From Aurantiochytrium sp. KH105 (taxonomy: Eukaryota; Sar; Bigyra; Thraustochytrida; Thraustochytriidae): a stretch of 64,000 bases of DNA. The notes under the pieces are model-generated. The model was not told the origin of the DNA. It did not search any database and saw nothing but the letters and a program-made list of their open reading frames with translations. Positions 31,227 to 41,318 of this stretch are shown in pieces. The DNA is taken from the NCBI GenBank assembly GCA_003116975.1, contig BGKB01000029.1:124001-188000 (forward strand), in the 5' to 3' direction. Each line of letters opens with the position of its first letter. Position 1 is the stretch's first letter. Made by a program: the position numbers and the translations under genes.

Positions 31227-32620
31227 TCTTGGTGGTCTGCGCGAGGTCCTCGTCGCCGCCGATCGATCTTCGCTCGCCCTGCTTGCTTGCTCGCCGTCGC
31301 CCGCCCGCCAGTGGCCGCTCGTTTCGCGCCACTTGCGGCCGCGCATTCTCCACTTGCGCGGCGCCGCTTTGCGCACTTGCGGAATAGTGTAAATGGCCTG
31401 GCTGTATACGCGTGGACCGTGTTGGAGCAGCAGTGTGGCAAACGAGGGGCGCTCTTGGGACGGGGCGATAACGCACTTGCGAGCGGGTGCATTGTTGATA
31501 GTGACAATAAGTGGGGAAAAAGAAGGGAAAGGAAGAAAAGAAAGACATCATTTGATCGATCGATCGATCGATCGCCTTCGTTCGCAGAACGGCGACGAAG
31601 ACGCCGACGCCGACGCCGTCGTTGGCGCCTTCACCTTGCGAGCCTGCAGCCAGCAGCCAGCAGCCCTGCCAGGCGCAGGCAGCCGCAGCTGCTGCAGCGC
31701 AGCGAGGTTTCCTGGGCTTCAGCCACCGGCAGCGGCCCCGGCGAGGCGCGGGAGCGCAGCAGTGCACGCTTCGATTGTTGACCCGCGAAAGACGCGGAGA
31801 AAGCTCGCTCGCTCGCACGCGACAGCGTCCGCGGCGCCGCAGCGACCGACCGCCGAGCGCGCGCGCCGGGGGGGGCGGAGAGACGCGGCCGCGTGGCTGC
31901 GCGTCCTCGCCTCGAGCGCGCTCCAGCTGCTCTGGTCCCGAGCCCGAGCGGAGTCTTCGACCCCTGCGTCCTCGAACCCGGACCCGGACCGGGGCGGGCG
32001 GGGAGGAACGGCACAGAACGGCAGAGAACGGCCGGTTCCGCGCCGGTGCCGTGCCCGTTCCGCGCGGAGTTCGCTGCTCGCGCGGGGTGCAGAACGGGCG
32101 CGAACGCGGAGTAAGCGGGGAGAGAGAGCGATCCGACAGACAGACAGAGACAGAGAGACAGAGAGACAGACTCGGAAGCAGCACAGAGCGCGTGTAGCGA
32201 TCGCTCGATCGACCGCCCGATCGAAACCGGGCGCTGCGCCGCGCCGCGCCGCGCTGGGCCGCGCGCGGAGGGGCGGGCGGAGGGAGGGAGACGCGCGCGC
32301 GCGCGCGCAGCGGTCCCAGGGAGGGCGCGCAGCGGCGCACAGAGGCGGGCGGGTTTTTTGAAAAAGCAGCCTCTGAAGGCGAGGCAAGGCAAGGGAGGCT
32401 TCATTGACAAGCAGAGTAAGTAAGTGCCCTCCGCGAGGCCAGCTGCAGTGTGTGCGGGGAATACTCCACTGTGCTGGCGCGCGTCCTGCAGTAGCCTATA
32501 CAGTCGCCTACACCGTATACCATACGGGAACAGGAAAGAAGGAAAGAAGGAAAGAAGAAAGCGGTGAAGAAAGAGGGCGGAGAAGGAGGCGGAAAAAGAG
32601 CAGCAGCAGGAGCAGAGTAC

Positions 32621-32648
32621 CAAAGCAAAGCAAAGCAAAGCAAAGCAA
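32621..32648. repeat. AAAGC pentanucleotide repeat
   Basis: Five AAAGC units about 230 bp upstream of the ClpX start. Confidence 0.85.
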
Positions 32649-32875
32649 GCACGACGCAGCTCAGCTCAGCAAAGCCCGAGCGAGGAGGCGAGCGCGCGCG
32701 GCAGAGGCGAGGCGGGCCGCGGCAGGGCGGAGGGAGTCCCTCGCGGCGCAAGAACCCGGGCCGGCGCCGCAGAAGGCAGGGCCTGGGCAGCGAGAGATCG
32801 CGCCCGGCCGGTCGGTCTCCCGGAGGCGCTCGGAGGGAGGCTCAAGCTCGCCAGCTTTGCTAGCTTTCTTGCGGA

Positions 32876-35338
32876 ATGATCCTTCGCGCGCTCGCGAGAG
32901 GCGGCGCCCCGCGCGCGCAGGCGCAGACGCGGGAGCTGCTCTGGAGAAAGGCGGGAGGCGCACTCGCGCCGGCGGCGGCGCCCTGGCCCGCCGCGCACGC
33001 GGCCGCGGCGTACTTTTCGTCCTCCGTCGGCGGCAATGGCAACGGGAGCGGCGGGAATAACAAAAACAACAGCAGCGGCAGTAGCCGCAACGGCGACCTC
33101 GGCAGCGCGTCCGCGACGTCGACCTCGACGCTCCAGGGCGCAGGAGGGAGTGGCGGAGGCAACGGCGGAGGCGACGCCGTCGGGCTCTGTCCCAAGTGCC
33201 AGCGCAAGCTGGAGCTCGTGGATAGCGGATCTCAGGGCTCCTCGGACCTCGTCTTCAAGTGTCAGTGCTCACCTGGCGTGCACTATGTCATGATGGACAC
33301 CTCCAAGTCCACGCTGGACCGCATCAAGCAGGTCGAGAGCATGACCTCTGCAACGGCGGCCTCGTCCTCGCCGGCAAGCTCCGCATGGACCTCTTCGCGC
33401 GGGAACGGCTCGTACACGCCCGGCCCTGCCTCAGCCGACATGAGCGCAGGTAATCAGTTCCGCCGACAACCCCAATCCGGAGATGCCGTCACCGGCGGCG
33501 CTCCTGGGAACTTTACGGGCAGCACTGGCAACAATGACGACAAGGGATCCGGACTGAAGTGGCTCGACGACAGCCAGCGGGCGGGATCCCGCACCGATCA
33601 ACCTCAGCAGTACTCTGGCGAACCGACGGGCCCTCTCCCGGGCGCAGGCGGTTCCCAAGCTGCTGCTCCTGCCGTCAATGAGGCGCCCCGCTGGGCCAAC
33701 AAGACTCCGCGCGAGCTTTTTAACGGCCTCAACGAGTTCGTCATCGGCCAGGACCGCGTGAAAAAGGTCCTTTCCGTCTCCGTGCACAACCACTACAATA
33801 TTCTTTCCTATAACGCAAAGCAGCGCAAAGCACGAGCCGCGCGCGATGCCGCCGTCGGCAGCGGCGCCGGCGGGCTCGCCAAGAGCGGCATTACTCCGGG
33901 TGTCAGCACGCACACCAACGCAGGTTCGACCACCAGTGGCGGCCCTGGATCTGGCCCACCGCAAAGCCTTCGCCAATTTGACGACAAGCAGGTTCGACGC
34001 TGGTATCAAGGCCGCGAGGTCGACCTCGGCGACGGCGAGATCCCGCCACAGAATGCCGACGTTTCCCCGCTCGCTTGGCGTACGGGCGAAGGCTACGTTC
34101 GCGGCGACGACGGAGAGCCTCGTGCGACCATTGTCAAGCTTGCCGACGGCGGCCTCGGTGGCGACCGCGTCCCAGGTCGCGAGAGCGCCTCCGCGGACCA
34201 CGGCAGAAGCCGCGAGGCAAGCGATGCCTTGGAGGAAGTGGACAACGACGCCCGTGCCAAGGCTAATGCAGGGAGCGCAGGCGCGAGCGCCAGCTCGGAA
34301 ACTCAACTCGATGTCACGCATATTGACAAGTCCAACGTGCTGCTCATCGGCCCCACGGGCTCGGGCAAGACGCTGATGGCGCGCACGCTGGCGCGCATGA
34401 CAGGCGTTCCCCTGGTCATCTTTGACGCAACCTGCCTGACTCAGGCCGGTTACATTGGCGAGGACGTGGAGGCCATCCTGTACAAACTCTACCAAGAGGC
34501 CGACTACGACGTCGACCTTGCGCAGCGCGGCATCGTGTACATTGACGAGATCGATAAGATTGCCAAGAGTTCCGGACCCGGCGCCACCCGTGACGTCAGC
34601 GGCGAGGGCGTTCAGCAGGCGCTCCTCAAGCTTCTCGAGGGAACCGTGGCAAATGTGCCCAAGAAGGGGGCCAAGTCCGTGCGCAGTGAATACGTGCAGA
34701 TCGACACTTCGGAGATTCTCTTTATCTGCGGCGGCGCATTTTCCGGTCTCGAGAAAACCATTTCGCGCCGCACCATGAAGTCTTCAATGGGCTTCGAGGC
34801 GAGCGTCTTGCCCAACTCTTCAGAGACTCTCCAGGGCGTGACCGCTGACGATCTCTTCAAGCAGGTTCAGCCCAAGGACCTCGTGCAGTATGGTCTCATT
34901 CCCGAGTTCCTCGGTCGCTTCTCGCATGTGCTCTCCACTCGTCAGCTCACCATTGACGAGCTTTGCCAGGTTCTCACCGAGCCCAAGAACGCGATTGTGC
35001 GCCAGTACCGCACGCTTTTTTCGTTGCAAAACGTCGACTTTGTCATTACTGACGGGGCGCTCCGCCGCATTGCCATCATGGCGCATGAGCGCGAGACGGG
35101 CGCTCGCGGACTTCGCGCCATTCTCGACTCCATTCTCACCGAGACTATGTTTGTCCTCCCTGAAAAGGGCGACGTCAAGGCTGTCGTGGTGCACGAAGAC
35201 GCTGTTCTCGGCCTCAAGCAGCCTCTTCTCGTGAAGAAGGGCCCCACTCCAGCCTCGGAGATTGCTTCCCGGCTCGACAGCGGCGAAGACGACGCTGACC
35301 TCTGGTCTCAGGTCGAGGAAGCCTCCGCAGGGTTCTAA
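32876..35338 (+). CDS. CLPX: Mitochondrial ClpX AAA+ unfoldase
   Basis: 820 residues. An Arg/Ala-rich, acid-poor N-terminus (about 1-45, ending in YFSSS) fits a mitochondrial presequence. A zinc-binding module follows (CPKC near 104, KCQC near 128). The AAA+ domain starts near 275 ([20 protein letters not shown]). It carries Walker A GPTGSGKT (about 492-499), a pore-loop motif AGYIGEDVE, Walker [11 protein letters not shown] (about 555), then [25 protein letters not shown] and the C-terminal sensor [10 protein letters not shown] low-complexity insertion of about 165 residues (about 315-480) separates the first helix from Walker A; such inserts occur in other mitochondrial ClpX/Mcx1 proteins. 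ClpX unfolds substrates, with or without ClpP, in the matrix. Whether ClpP exists here cannot be told. Confidence 0.95.
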   Translation: MILRALARGGAPRAQAQTRELLWRKAGGALAPAAAPWPAAHAAAAYFSSSVGGNGNGSGGNNKNNSSGSSRNGDLGSASATSTSTLQGAGGSGGGNGGGDAVGLCPKCQRKLELVDSGSQGSSDLVFKCQCSPGVHYVMMDTSKSTLDRIKQVESMTSATAASSSPASSAWTSSRGNGSYTPGPASADMSAGNQFRRQPQSGDAVTGGAPGNFTGSTGNNDDKGSGLKWLDDSQRAGSRTDQPQQYSGEPTGPLPGAGGSQAAAPAVNEAPRWANKTPRELFNGLNEFVIGQDRVKKVLSVSVHNHYNILSYNAKQRKARAARDAAVGSGAGGLAKSGITPGVSTHTNAGSTTSGGPGSGPPQSLRQFDDKQVRRWYQGREVDLGDGEIPPQNADVSPLAWRTGEGYVRGDDGEPRATIVKLADGGLGGDRVPGRESASADHGRSREASDALEEVDNDARAKANAGSAGASASSETQLDVTHIDKSNVLLIGPTGSGKTLMARTLARMTGVPLVIFDATCLTQAGYIGEDVEAILYKLYQEADYDVDLAQRGIVYIDEIDKIAKSSGPGATRDVSGEGVQQALLKLLEGTVANVPKKGAKSVRSEYVQIDTSEILFICGGAFSGLEKTISRRTMKSSMGFEASVLPNSSETLQGVTADDLFKQVQPKDLVQYGLIPEFLGRFSHVLSTRQLTIDELCQVLTEPKNAIVRQYRTLFSLQNVDFVITDGALRRIAIMAHERETGARGLRAILDSILTETMFVLPEKGDVKAVVVHEDAVLGLKQPLLVKKGPTPASEIASRLDSGEDDADLWSQVEEASAGF

Positions 35339-35669
35339 GATACGAAGACGAAGAAGAAGAAGAAAGGAAAAAAAGAAAATGAAAAAAAAGGGAGAAGCGA
35401 ACAAGAGGAATGAAACCCGTGACGCATGCTGGGCGAGTCACATTTATTTCTTTTACCCCCTCAACTCATCCCTTTTCAAGTACCCCACTTTTCAACTTGC
35501 ATACATAATCGAAACGAATGAAAAGATGTGCGCGATACTGTATCAACTTCTGTTTTACACCTTGGCTCCTTTCCAAAACTTATCAAACTTCGTGCCTACG
35601 ATTCTCGGTGACATACTCTGACACTCTTGTATTTTCCTCCCAATAGCTTGGCTTCTTGACAAAAAATCG
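35339..35669. other. Convergent intergenic region, ClpX / LRR gene
   Basis: 331 bp, purine-rich just after the ClpX stop and then AT-rich. It must contain both 3' ends. No gene is seen. Confidence 0.5.
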
Positions 35670-37070
35670 TCAGAAAACCATCGCAACAGCAAAAACAAGC
35701 ACGGCCATGCTGAGATAAAGACCGAATAACGCACAAAGCATCTGCATCCCGCGAAACCAGAGCGTCACGCCCACCGAGCCCATCATCAGATTGAGAGCAA
35801 GGCGCGAGCCGCCCATTGCCAGCCCTAACGTTAGCAGGAGCCGTCCTGCTGCCTTACAATCCCCAGCATTCATTTGAATGGGCTGGTCAACCTCCACTTC
35901 AATCAATGGAAACTCGTCGACGAGAGACACGCTCACAAGTGGGCATGATCGCGCGCGAAAAACATCCAAGCCTGGCGTATGGCATTTTTGTGCCTTCAAA
36001 AGTTCACGTGCCCCGGCAGTAGTCACAGCAGGATTGTCGCTCATGTCCACCTCGCGCAATTTCTTGCCACTCTCCAGCACACGGAGAACCTTGTCGCTGA
36101 GTGAGCGTACGCCTGCTGCGTGAAAGACTTCGAGTCGAGAGCTGATGCATCGCTCGAGAATACACAAGACCGCCGCATCGTCGAGACCAGTGCATCCCAC
36201 GCACGAAAAGGCTTCCAGACACGACCAGGTTTGAGGTTCTGATACGGAACCTGCAAGCCCACGCGATGAGATTTCCCAAAGTCCAGTGAGGTTTAAAGTC
36301 ACGAGCTGGCTCCCTCGCGACATTGTTAGATTCGCAAGTCCGCGGTCTGTAACCTGACTACATCCTGCAATGTCAACATGTCGTAGATGAACAAGCTCTT
36401 TGCACAGCATTGTGATGACCTTGTCATCAACCGAGAGACAGCACGCAAGTTCGAGCGTGCGCAGCGCAGGAAAAAGCGCAGGAATCATAAGCATGGAAGA
36501 CTTGGAGAGACGCAGACAATGCGCCATGCGCAAGGTTTGCATCTTTTGCCAAGACTCCGCTGGTACCTTGGCCTTATCATGCAGCGACGGAAAAGGATCA
36601 CAGAGCTGCAGATTACCAACGAGGTCCACAGATCTAAGACAGTGGCCGAGAGCAGTGTCAAGCAGCGCCGTTACGAGCTCGTCACTCACATGCGACCCAC
36701 TACCGGGTAAAGCGAGCCCAAGGTGCTGCTGTTCATGGTGCTTTCCTCTGTCATCGAATATTGCGCTCGAGGTCTGAAAAACTTGCACGAGCTCTCGTTC
36801 GTCAAAAGAATCACCCAAAGCTTGCCGCCGGGGAGACACCTCTTCTCTTGCGCTGCGCGTCAAGCGTTGTTGTGCCGTTTGAGGCCGCCGCGCTACTGCG
36901 CTGGTACTGGCCCAACGCGAGCGGACATACGCGTACGTCCCATGGCCATCGCGGTCTTCCTGCTCTGCGGCTTCCTGGCCCGCGGCTGCAAGCAAGTTAA
37001 TCAGCTTCGCAGCAGCAGCAGCAGCAGCAGCAGGGTAAGCAAAAGGCTCTGAGCGTTTGCCATCCGCCAT
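35670..37070 (-). CDS. Leucine-rich-repeat (AMN1/FBXL-type) tail-anchored protein
   Basis: 466 residues from the first ATG (37070). A short poly-Ala run from a CAG-type repeat lies near the N-terminus. The middle contains cysteine-type LRRs: ALRTLELACCLSVDDKVI, LRHVDIAGCSQVTDRGLANL, LVTLNLTGLWEISSRGLA and KLREVDMSDNPAVTTAGARE, the pattern of AMN1 and F-box/LRR proteins. No clear F-box is visible ahead of them. The last 60 residues hold two hydrophobic segments (around LTLGLAMGGSRLALNL and MLCALFGLYLSMAVLVFAVAMVF) and end in the membrane, so the protein is probably C-terminally anchored with the LRRs cytosolic. The role is unknown; a membrane-tethered adaptor is an inference. It lies in tandem with RAD51C, 113 bp downstream of its stop. 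Confidence 0.7.
   Translation of the reverse strand: MADGKRSEPFAYPAAAAAAAAKLINLLAAAGQEAAEQEDRDGHGTYAYVRSRWASTSAVARRPQTAQQRLTRSAREEVSPRRQALGDSFDERELVQVFQTSSAIFDDRGKHHEQQHLGLALPGSGSHVSDELVTALLDTALGHCLRSVDLVGNLQLCDPFPSLHDKAKVPAESWQKMQTLRMAHCLRLSKSSMLMIPALFPALRTLELACCLSVDDKVITMLCKELVHLRHVDIAGCSQVTDRGLANLTMSRGSQLVTLNLTGLWEISSRGLAGSVSEPQTWSCLEAFSCVGCTGLDDAAVLCILERCISSRLEVFHAAGVRSLSDKVLRVLESGKKLREVDMSDNPAVTTAGARELLKAQKCHTPGLDVFRARSCPLVSVSLVDEFPLIEVEVDQPIQMNAGDCKAAGRLLLTLGLAMGGSRLALNLMMGSVGVTLWFRGMQMLCALFGLYLSMAVLVFAVAMVF
37006..37033. repeat. CAG repeat encoding poly-Ala in the LRR protein
   Basis: About eight AGC units, read on the minus strand as GCT (Ala), near the N-terminus of the LRR protein. 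Confidence 0.85.
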
Positions 37071-37183
37071 GGCGCAAACGTTCTGCGCGCTGCACGCGCG
37101 AGGTTCAATGTGCTTTTCCACGAGTTGGGAGTCGGGTCTTGATTTCAAACAAGGTCAAGCCTGACCTTGACAGATGAATGATG

Positions 37184-38530
37184 TCATGTGCGGTGAGATC
37201 TGCGAGAACCTCGCGCCGAGGGCACATCGCGAACCCCAGCTGCTCGCACTACAAAGCTCGCTTTCGCGGCCGCAAGGTACGGCGACTTGACAAGTCGAGC
37301 ACTGCGCACTGCAAGAGGCCCTGAATCGGTGCTCCGAGCGCGCTTGCTGTCACCCGAGGAACTCGAGGGCCGCGACCTGGTCTGCTCGGCGGTGCGCTCC
37401 AGCACAACGCGATTTGTCACAGAATGCGACCACATTTCACCTAGAGCTGGCGCATAGTATGACGATGCGCCATCTCCAGATTGCCTTTGAGGCGCGGCTT
37501 GATCGAATTTGACCGTCATCTGGTTCGTTACGACCAGAGCGAGATTGCGCTCCGCAGCCAGCGCGTTGAGCAGTTGCGCGTGTCCGCTCAACACGCGAGC
37601 ACGCTGACCGGCATTGGTGCCCGCGTCCTGACGAAAATGGAAAGCCACAGAGTCCACCACAATCAGTCGTAGCTTTGGATTCTCCTCTAGCATGTCCGCA
37701 AAGCAGTGTGCCACGGAAAGCTGCTCGACTAAATTGTGTACGCGGCAGACGTGAATTTTCGCGAGAACATCTTCGGCGCTTGCAATTTCTTTCAATGCGC
37801 GAGCCTGCATCTCTGCTAGATCCTCGTCGCCTGCATCAGCGCTAGCCTGCGCCGTCCTCTTGAGTTGGCGTACAACGGCCTCGGCCATGTCCACAACGCG
37901 CTCCACCGTAAAGCTTCCTTCCGTGTCCACGTAGAGACACTCGCCGCCAAGGCCACCGAATGCGGGCGGGATGGTCACGTCCACGGCAAGCTGCATTGCG
38001 ACCTGCGTCTTTCCCGCGCCTGGGACGCCACAGAATTCGGTCAGCGTTCCAAGACTGACGCCGCCATCGAGCATTTCGTCAATGGACTTGCACAGCGTGA
38101 CAATTTTTTTGCTCCCCGTTTCCTCCTGCGCCAAAAGTTCGAGTGCGCTACGACCTTTGCGCTTTCTGTTTGCAGTCGAAGCATTGGGAACGGTTGCAGC
38201 GGTTCTTGTAATTGACGCTGCTGCAGTCGCAGAAGTAGCAGCAGCACCAGCAGAAGAAGAAGAAGAAGAAGACGGAGCCGTAGCCGAGGTCATTGTCGCG
38301 GGGGTCGCGCCCTGCCAGACGGCGGTTCCTTGCGCAGCCTCGCGAATCTCCCGCACGAGCGCGACGACCTTGCGAGGCTCCATCGCGAGTTCTCTTGCCA
38401 GCTGCACGGGCGGATCGCGCAGGAGATCACGCAGCGTCCTGAAGCCGCACGCGCGAATGAGCTTTTTAGCCTCGGGCGAGACCGCGAGCGCCGTCGAGAG
38501 CAGCGCGCCCTCCGGGGCCTCATCCGCCAT
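37184..38530 (-). CDS. RAD51C: RAD51C-type recombinase paralogue
   Basis: 448 residues from the ATG at 38530; the frame is open upstream but that part is Arg-rich noise. A helix-hairpin-helix-like N-terminal part (KKLIRACGFRTLRDLL) precedes a Ser/Ala/Thr linker and the RecA core. The core has TEFCGVPGAGKTQVAMQLAV (Walker A near 167-174), FGGLGGECLYVDTEGSF (RAD51C-like), Walker B LRLIVVDSVAFHFR (near 290), VVTNQMTVKFD, and PALGEMWSHSVTNRVVL. RAD51C acts in homologous recombination and crosslink repair within BCDX2 and CX3 complexes. The C-terminus is Arg/Lys/Ser-rich, possibly a nuclear signal. The gene is divergent from the ALKBH8-like gene with 322 bp between starts. Confidence 0.85.
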   Translation of the reverse strand: MADEAPEGALLSTALAVSPEAKKLIRACGFRTLRDLLRDPPVQLARELAMEPRKVVALVREIREAAQGTAVWQGATPATMTSATAPSSSSSSSAGAAATSATAAASITRTAATVPNASTANRKRKGRSALELLAQEETGSKKIVTLCKSIDEMLDGGVSLGTLTEFCGVPGAGKTQVAMQLAVDVTIPPAFGGLGGECLYVDTEGSFTVERVVDMAEAVVRQLKRTAQASADAGDEDLAEMQARALKEIASAEDVLAKIHVCRVHNLVEQLSVAHCFADMLEENPKLRLIVVDSVAFHFRQDAGTNAGQRARVLSGHAQLLNALAAERNLALVVTNQMTVKFDQAAPQRQSGDGASSYYAPALGEMWSHSVTNRVVLERTAEQTRSRPSSSSGDSKRARSTDSGPLAVRSARLVKSPYLAAAKASFVVRAAGVRDVPSARGSRRSHRT

Positions 38531-38852
38531 CCTGCCCGCCTTCTCCGGCCCCCGGACCGGGCCTCGAGCGTGGAGCGTATAGCGAGGAGCGACGGGCGAG
38601 CGAGCACGCCGCCGAGGCCAGCACGCCTCCAAGAAGGGCCGCCCCGCGCACGAGGTTCTGCGCGCGCGGCTCTCTCGCGCGATACGGATCTGCTGCAGCG
38701 ACTTGAACTCCCAACCATCACATCCGTCCACGCGAGTCGATCTTTTCAAACGTGTGGCAGCATAACGCAAAGCTGCAGACCACGCCCGGCCCGGACGAGG
38801 AGGAGGCCTTGCTCGAGGCGGCGCGCGCTCCAGGCGGACGCGCGAGAGGGCC
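38531..38852. promoter_or_regulatory. Divergent promoter, RAD51C / ALKBH8-like
   Basis: 322 bp between divergent ATGs of two nucleic-acid maintenance genes. GC-rich, with no other gene. Shared regulation is possible but not shown. Confidence 0.5.
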
Positions 38853-40085
38853 ATGACGCTCGTCGCCGTCGCGCGGGTGGGACCTGCGCGGAAAAGCAAG
38901 CCCCAAAGCGAGGAGGAGGAAGCTTGCGAGCGCCGCCAGAGCGAGAACGAGGACGAGCTCGTGGCCGCGGAGCTGGAGCACCTGCTGGTGCAGGAAAAGA
39001 TCGTCGAGGCAAATGCTGCGATGCCTCAGATGAAGCCGCTGGCAAGAGGAGTCGTGCGTATCAGCTTTGCAGATCGAAATGTCGGCGAAACAGCAATTAC
39101 AAAATTCCACGGCCGACGAGACCTCTTGAAATCAGGACGCGAGCTCCTCGTTCAAGAAATCAAAGCTGCCGGCAAGAAACGCGGCCGTGGCGCAAGCGCT
39201 GCTAGCAGTATGACCGGGAACACAGATGCAAATACTGCTGCGTCAAAGGTAATTGATGGCGCTCAAAGCTATCGGGAGGTTGACCATGTTGCAGGAGACC
39301 TTGTTCAAGTACCTGGTCTGCGTCTCTTGGAAAACTTTGTCAATGCAAATGAGGAAAAGGAGCTCTTGTCACGTATTGATGAAGCCTGGGAGGTACCTGT
39401 TCATCGACGTCAGCCGAAAAAGAGACGTGTTCGCCATTTTGGGTACAAGTTCGACTATGGCACGCGGCGTTGTGACGCATCGCGACAGGTTGGGACATTT
39501 CCCGAATGGCTCGCACGCATTGCAGACAGAGTGCGCGATGCAGTTCGAGAAGCAGGAGCGACTCGAGGCTTGGAAGCGTGGGATCCAGAACAGGTCACTG
39601 CAAACGAATACCTGCCAGGCCAGGGTATCCCCCCCCACGTGGACACTCACTCGGCGTTTACAGACGGGCTCGCGAGTCTCAGTCTTGGCGCCGTCAGTGT
39701 AATGCGATTCTGTCCAGAGGGGCGTCGCGAAGGCGTAGTTGATGTTCTTTTGCCGCCGCGATCCCTTGTCATCATGACGGGAGAGGCTCGATATCGGTTC
39801 ACGCATGGAATTCTCCAGCGCAAGAGCGACCCTATCAAAGGTTGTGGTATCGTTCCTCGCGAAACTCGAGTGAGTCTCACATTTCGCATGCTCAAACCCA
39901 CCCTCGAGTGCTCGCCTTGCCCTTGTCCCGTCATGTGCGACTTGTCTCACACGCCCGAACCGGTCGAGGTGCCGTCAGTCAGCCGTTCTGACGATTGCTC
40001 GGAAAGCGCAGAGAAGCCCACTTCCACTGACTTGCATGGAGGGCAGGACGACGTGACAAAGAAAGAGAAGAAAGAAGCTTTGTAA
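38853..40085 (+). CDS. ALKBH8-like AlkB-family Fe(II)/2-oxoglutarate dioxygenase
   Basis: 410 residues. A charged N-terminal region (about 1-125) precedes an AlkB double-stranded beta-helix. The signature NEYLPGQGIPPHVDTHSAF contains the iron ligands His and Asp, followed by LASLSLGAVSVMRF, LLPPRSLVIMTGEARYRFTHGI (distal His) and RVSLTFR (the 2-oxoglutarate-binding Arg region). This run of motifs is closest to the AlkB domain of ALKBH8, which hydroxylates the wobble-uridine modification of tRNAs. The RRM and the C-terminal tRNA methyltransferase domain of animal ALKBH8 are absent; the C-terminus is an acidic/lysine tail. A plant-like single-domain ALKBH8 paired with a separate TRM9 is one reading. 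It ends 48 bp from the convergent WIPI gene. Confidence 0.85.
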   Translation: MTLVAVARVGPARKSKPQSEEEEACERRQSENEDELVAAELEHLLVQEKIVEANAAMPQMKPLARGVVRISFADRNVGETAITKFHGRRDLLKSGRELLVQEIKAAGKKRGRGASAASSMTGNTDANTAASKVIDGAQSYREVDHVAGDLVQVPGLRLLENFVNANEEKELLSRIDEAWEVPVHRRQPKKRRVRHFGYKFDYGTRRCDASRQVGTFPEWLARIADRVRDAVREAGATRGLEAWDPEQVTANEYLPGQGIPPHVDTHSAFTDGLASLSLGAVSVMRFCPEGRREGVVDVLLPPRSLVIMTGEARYRFTHGILQRKSDPIKGCGIVPRETRVSLTFRMLKPTLECSPCPCPVMCDLSHTPEPVEVPSVSRSDDCSESAEKPTSTDLHGGQDDVTKKEKKEAL

Positions 40086-40133
40086 GAGAGTTAAGATGCG
40101 TGTTTGTGTGTGTATGCTCGCGTAGGAGCACGT

Positions 40134-41318
40134 CTACGCAGGAAATATCGATGACAAATAGGTGCGCTCGTGCGAGCCGCTGACGGGGTCAAAAGAAAAT
40201 TGCGAAAAGGACCCATCATAGCCTGCAACAAGAAGAGAGTTTGGTTTTGCGCCAAAGGCGCACACCGTGGTTGTCTGCTGTACAGGGAAACGGACGCAGC
40301 TACGCCTGGTCTCCGTGGTAAAGTATTTTGGCAAGTACTCGCCCAAGTTCTCGCGTAGCATGGACTGCGCGTGGCCAGCCATGTTTGCCAGGTTTTGGGG
40401 CAGCGACGACGAAAGACTCGCGCCAACATGCGAGTCCGCCTCGGCGGCACCCACGGAGGCTGAAGAGTGGCCCTCTTCAGCGCCTGCGCCTGCCTGCGAA
40501 GCCTCCACTTGCTGCGAGGAGGTGTGCTGCCCCGGGACGCTCGCGACCTCGAAAATGTGCACCGTGCACTTGTCGCTGGTGCAAGCAAGCAGAGAGCTCG
40601 TGGCGTCGAAGCAGATGGAGTGAATGGAGGCTCCATCGGTGCCCCTGCGCAATTCGTGCAAAAGGGCGCCGGTGCGCGCCACAAAGACACGAATGAGAGT
40701 GCCTCGCTCTGAAGCCGAGGCCACCAGTCCGCCGTCGCGAGTTACGGCGAGCGCATAAATTTCGGATTCATGGGCTTGAATTGTTCGCGATGCCTCAACG
40801 CTGGTTTCGCCAAGGCACTCGACTTGTATGCTGCCTCGAGCGAGGCCAGGATAGGCGAGCACGCGGTTTTGTTGCTCGAGGCTGAACCCGCAAAGTCCTC
40901 TCGGGTTGGGCGCTGTGTCAAAGCTGTAGCGCACGCGAAGGTCCAAAAAGTTATACACAAAAACGTTCTTCTCCAGCACGACAACGACAATATCCTTGCG
41001 CATGCGCACACCCTTGACGGGTGTCTGAAATCCGAGTTCACCTACGCAGCGTTTCTTCGAGTCGTCCCAGAGCATCACCTTGTTTACGGACCAATTCGGG
41101 CAGCTTCCTCCGCCCACCAGCGCGAGTATGTTGCTCCTGTACAGCAGCTCGACGGCCCCGACGCCGCCCGTCTCGAGCTTGCGCCACGTTCCTTCTGCAA
41201 AGGGTTCCGTGTTGAACGTACAGAACCCGTCGTCCATCCCGGCCAAGACGCAACTGCTATCCTGGTTGAACCCCAGGAAAAGCAACGGTGCGCGCACGCT
41301 CGATCGGCTGGTCATCAT
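40134..41318 (-). CDS. WIPI/ATG18-family beta-propeller (WDR45B-like)
   Basis: 394 residues from the first of two adjacent ATGs (41318); the upstream open frame has no plausible protein. WD-type propeller blades include FLGFNQDSSCVLAGMDDGF, NKVMLWDDSKKRCVGEL and AHESEIYALAVTRDGGLVAS. The hallmark is ELRRGTD, the L/FRRG phosphoinositide-binding motif preceded by GTLIRVF and followed by TSDKCTVHIFEV. An Ala/Ser/Glu-rich insertion comes next, then LPKYF and VCAFGAKPNSLLVAGYDGSF, as in WIPI3/WDR45B. PROPPINs bind PI3P/PI(3,5)P2 and work in autophagosome formation and endolysosomal membranes. Confidence 0.9.
   Translation of the reverse strand: MMTSRSSVRAPLLFLGFNQDSSCVLAGMDDGFCTFNTEPFAEGTWRKLETGGVGAVELLYRSNILALVGGGSCPNWSVNKVMLWDDSKKRCVGELGFQTPVKGVRMRKDIVVVVLEKNVFVYNFLDLRVRYSFDTAPNPRGLCGFSLEQQNRVLAYPGLARGSIQVECLGETSVEASRTIQAHESEIYALAVTRDGGLVASASERGTLIRVFVARTGALLHELRRGTDGASIHSICFDATSSLLACTSDKCTVHIFEVASVPGQHTSSQQVEASQAGAGAEEGHSSASVGAAEADSHVGASLSSSLPQNLANMAGHAQSMLRENLGEYLPKYFTTETRRSCVRFPVQQTTTVCAFGAKPNSLLVAGYDGSFSQFSFDPVSGSHERTYLSSIFPA

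Larger units (their letters stand above)
31083..32875. promoter_or_regulatory. Divergent intergenic region, MetRS / ClpX
   Basis: About 1.8 kb between two divergent ATGs. It contains a CTG tract (about 31184-31226), a GATC run (31555-31573), a CAGA/GAGACA tract (about 32136-32170), alternating CG (32293-32306) and an AAAGC pentanucleotide run (32621-32648). Frames on both strands are low-complexity. It presumably holds both promoters. Confidence 0.5.

Noticed and set aside
28533-31781. Two long plus-strand frames over the MetRS gene
   Set aside because: They are antisense shadows of the synthetase caused by the same codon bias, with Leu/Val/Arg-rich text and no motif.
33431-34495. 354-codon minus-strand frame over ClpX
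   Set aside because: It is antisense to conserved ClpX motifs with no recognisable protein content.
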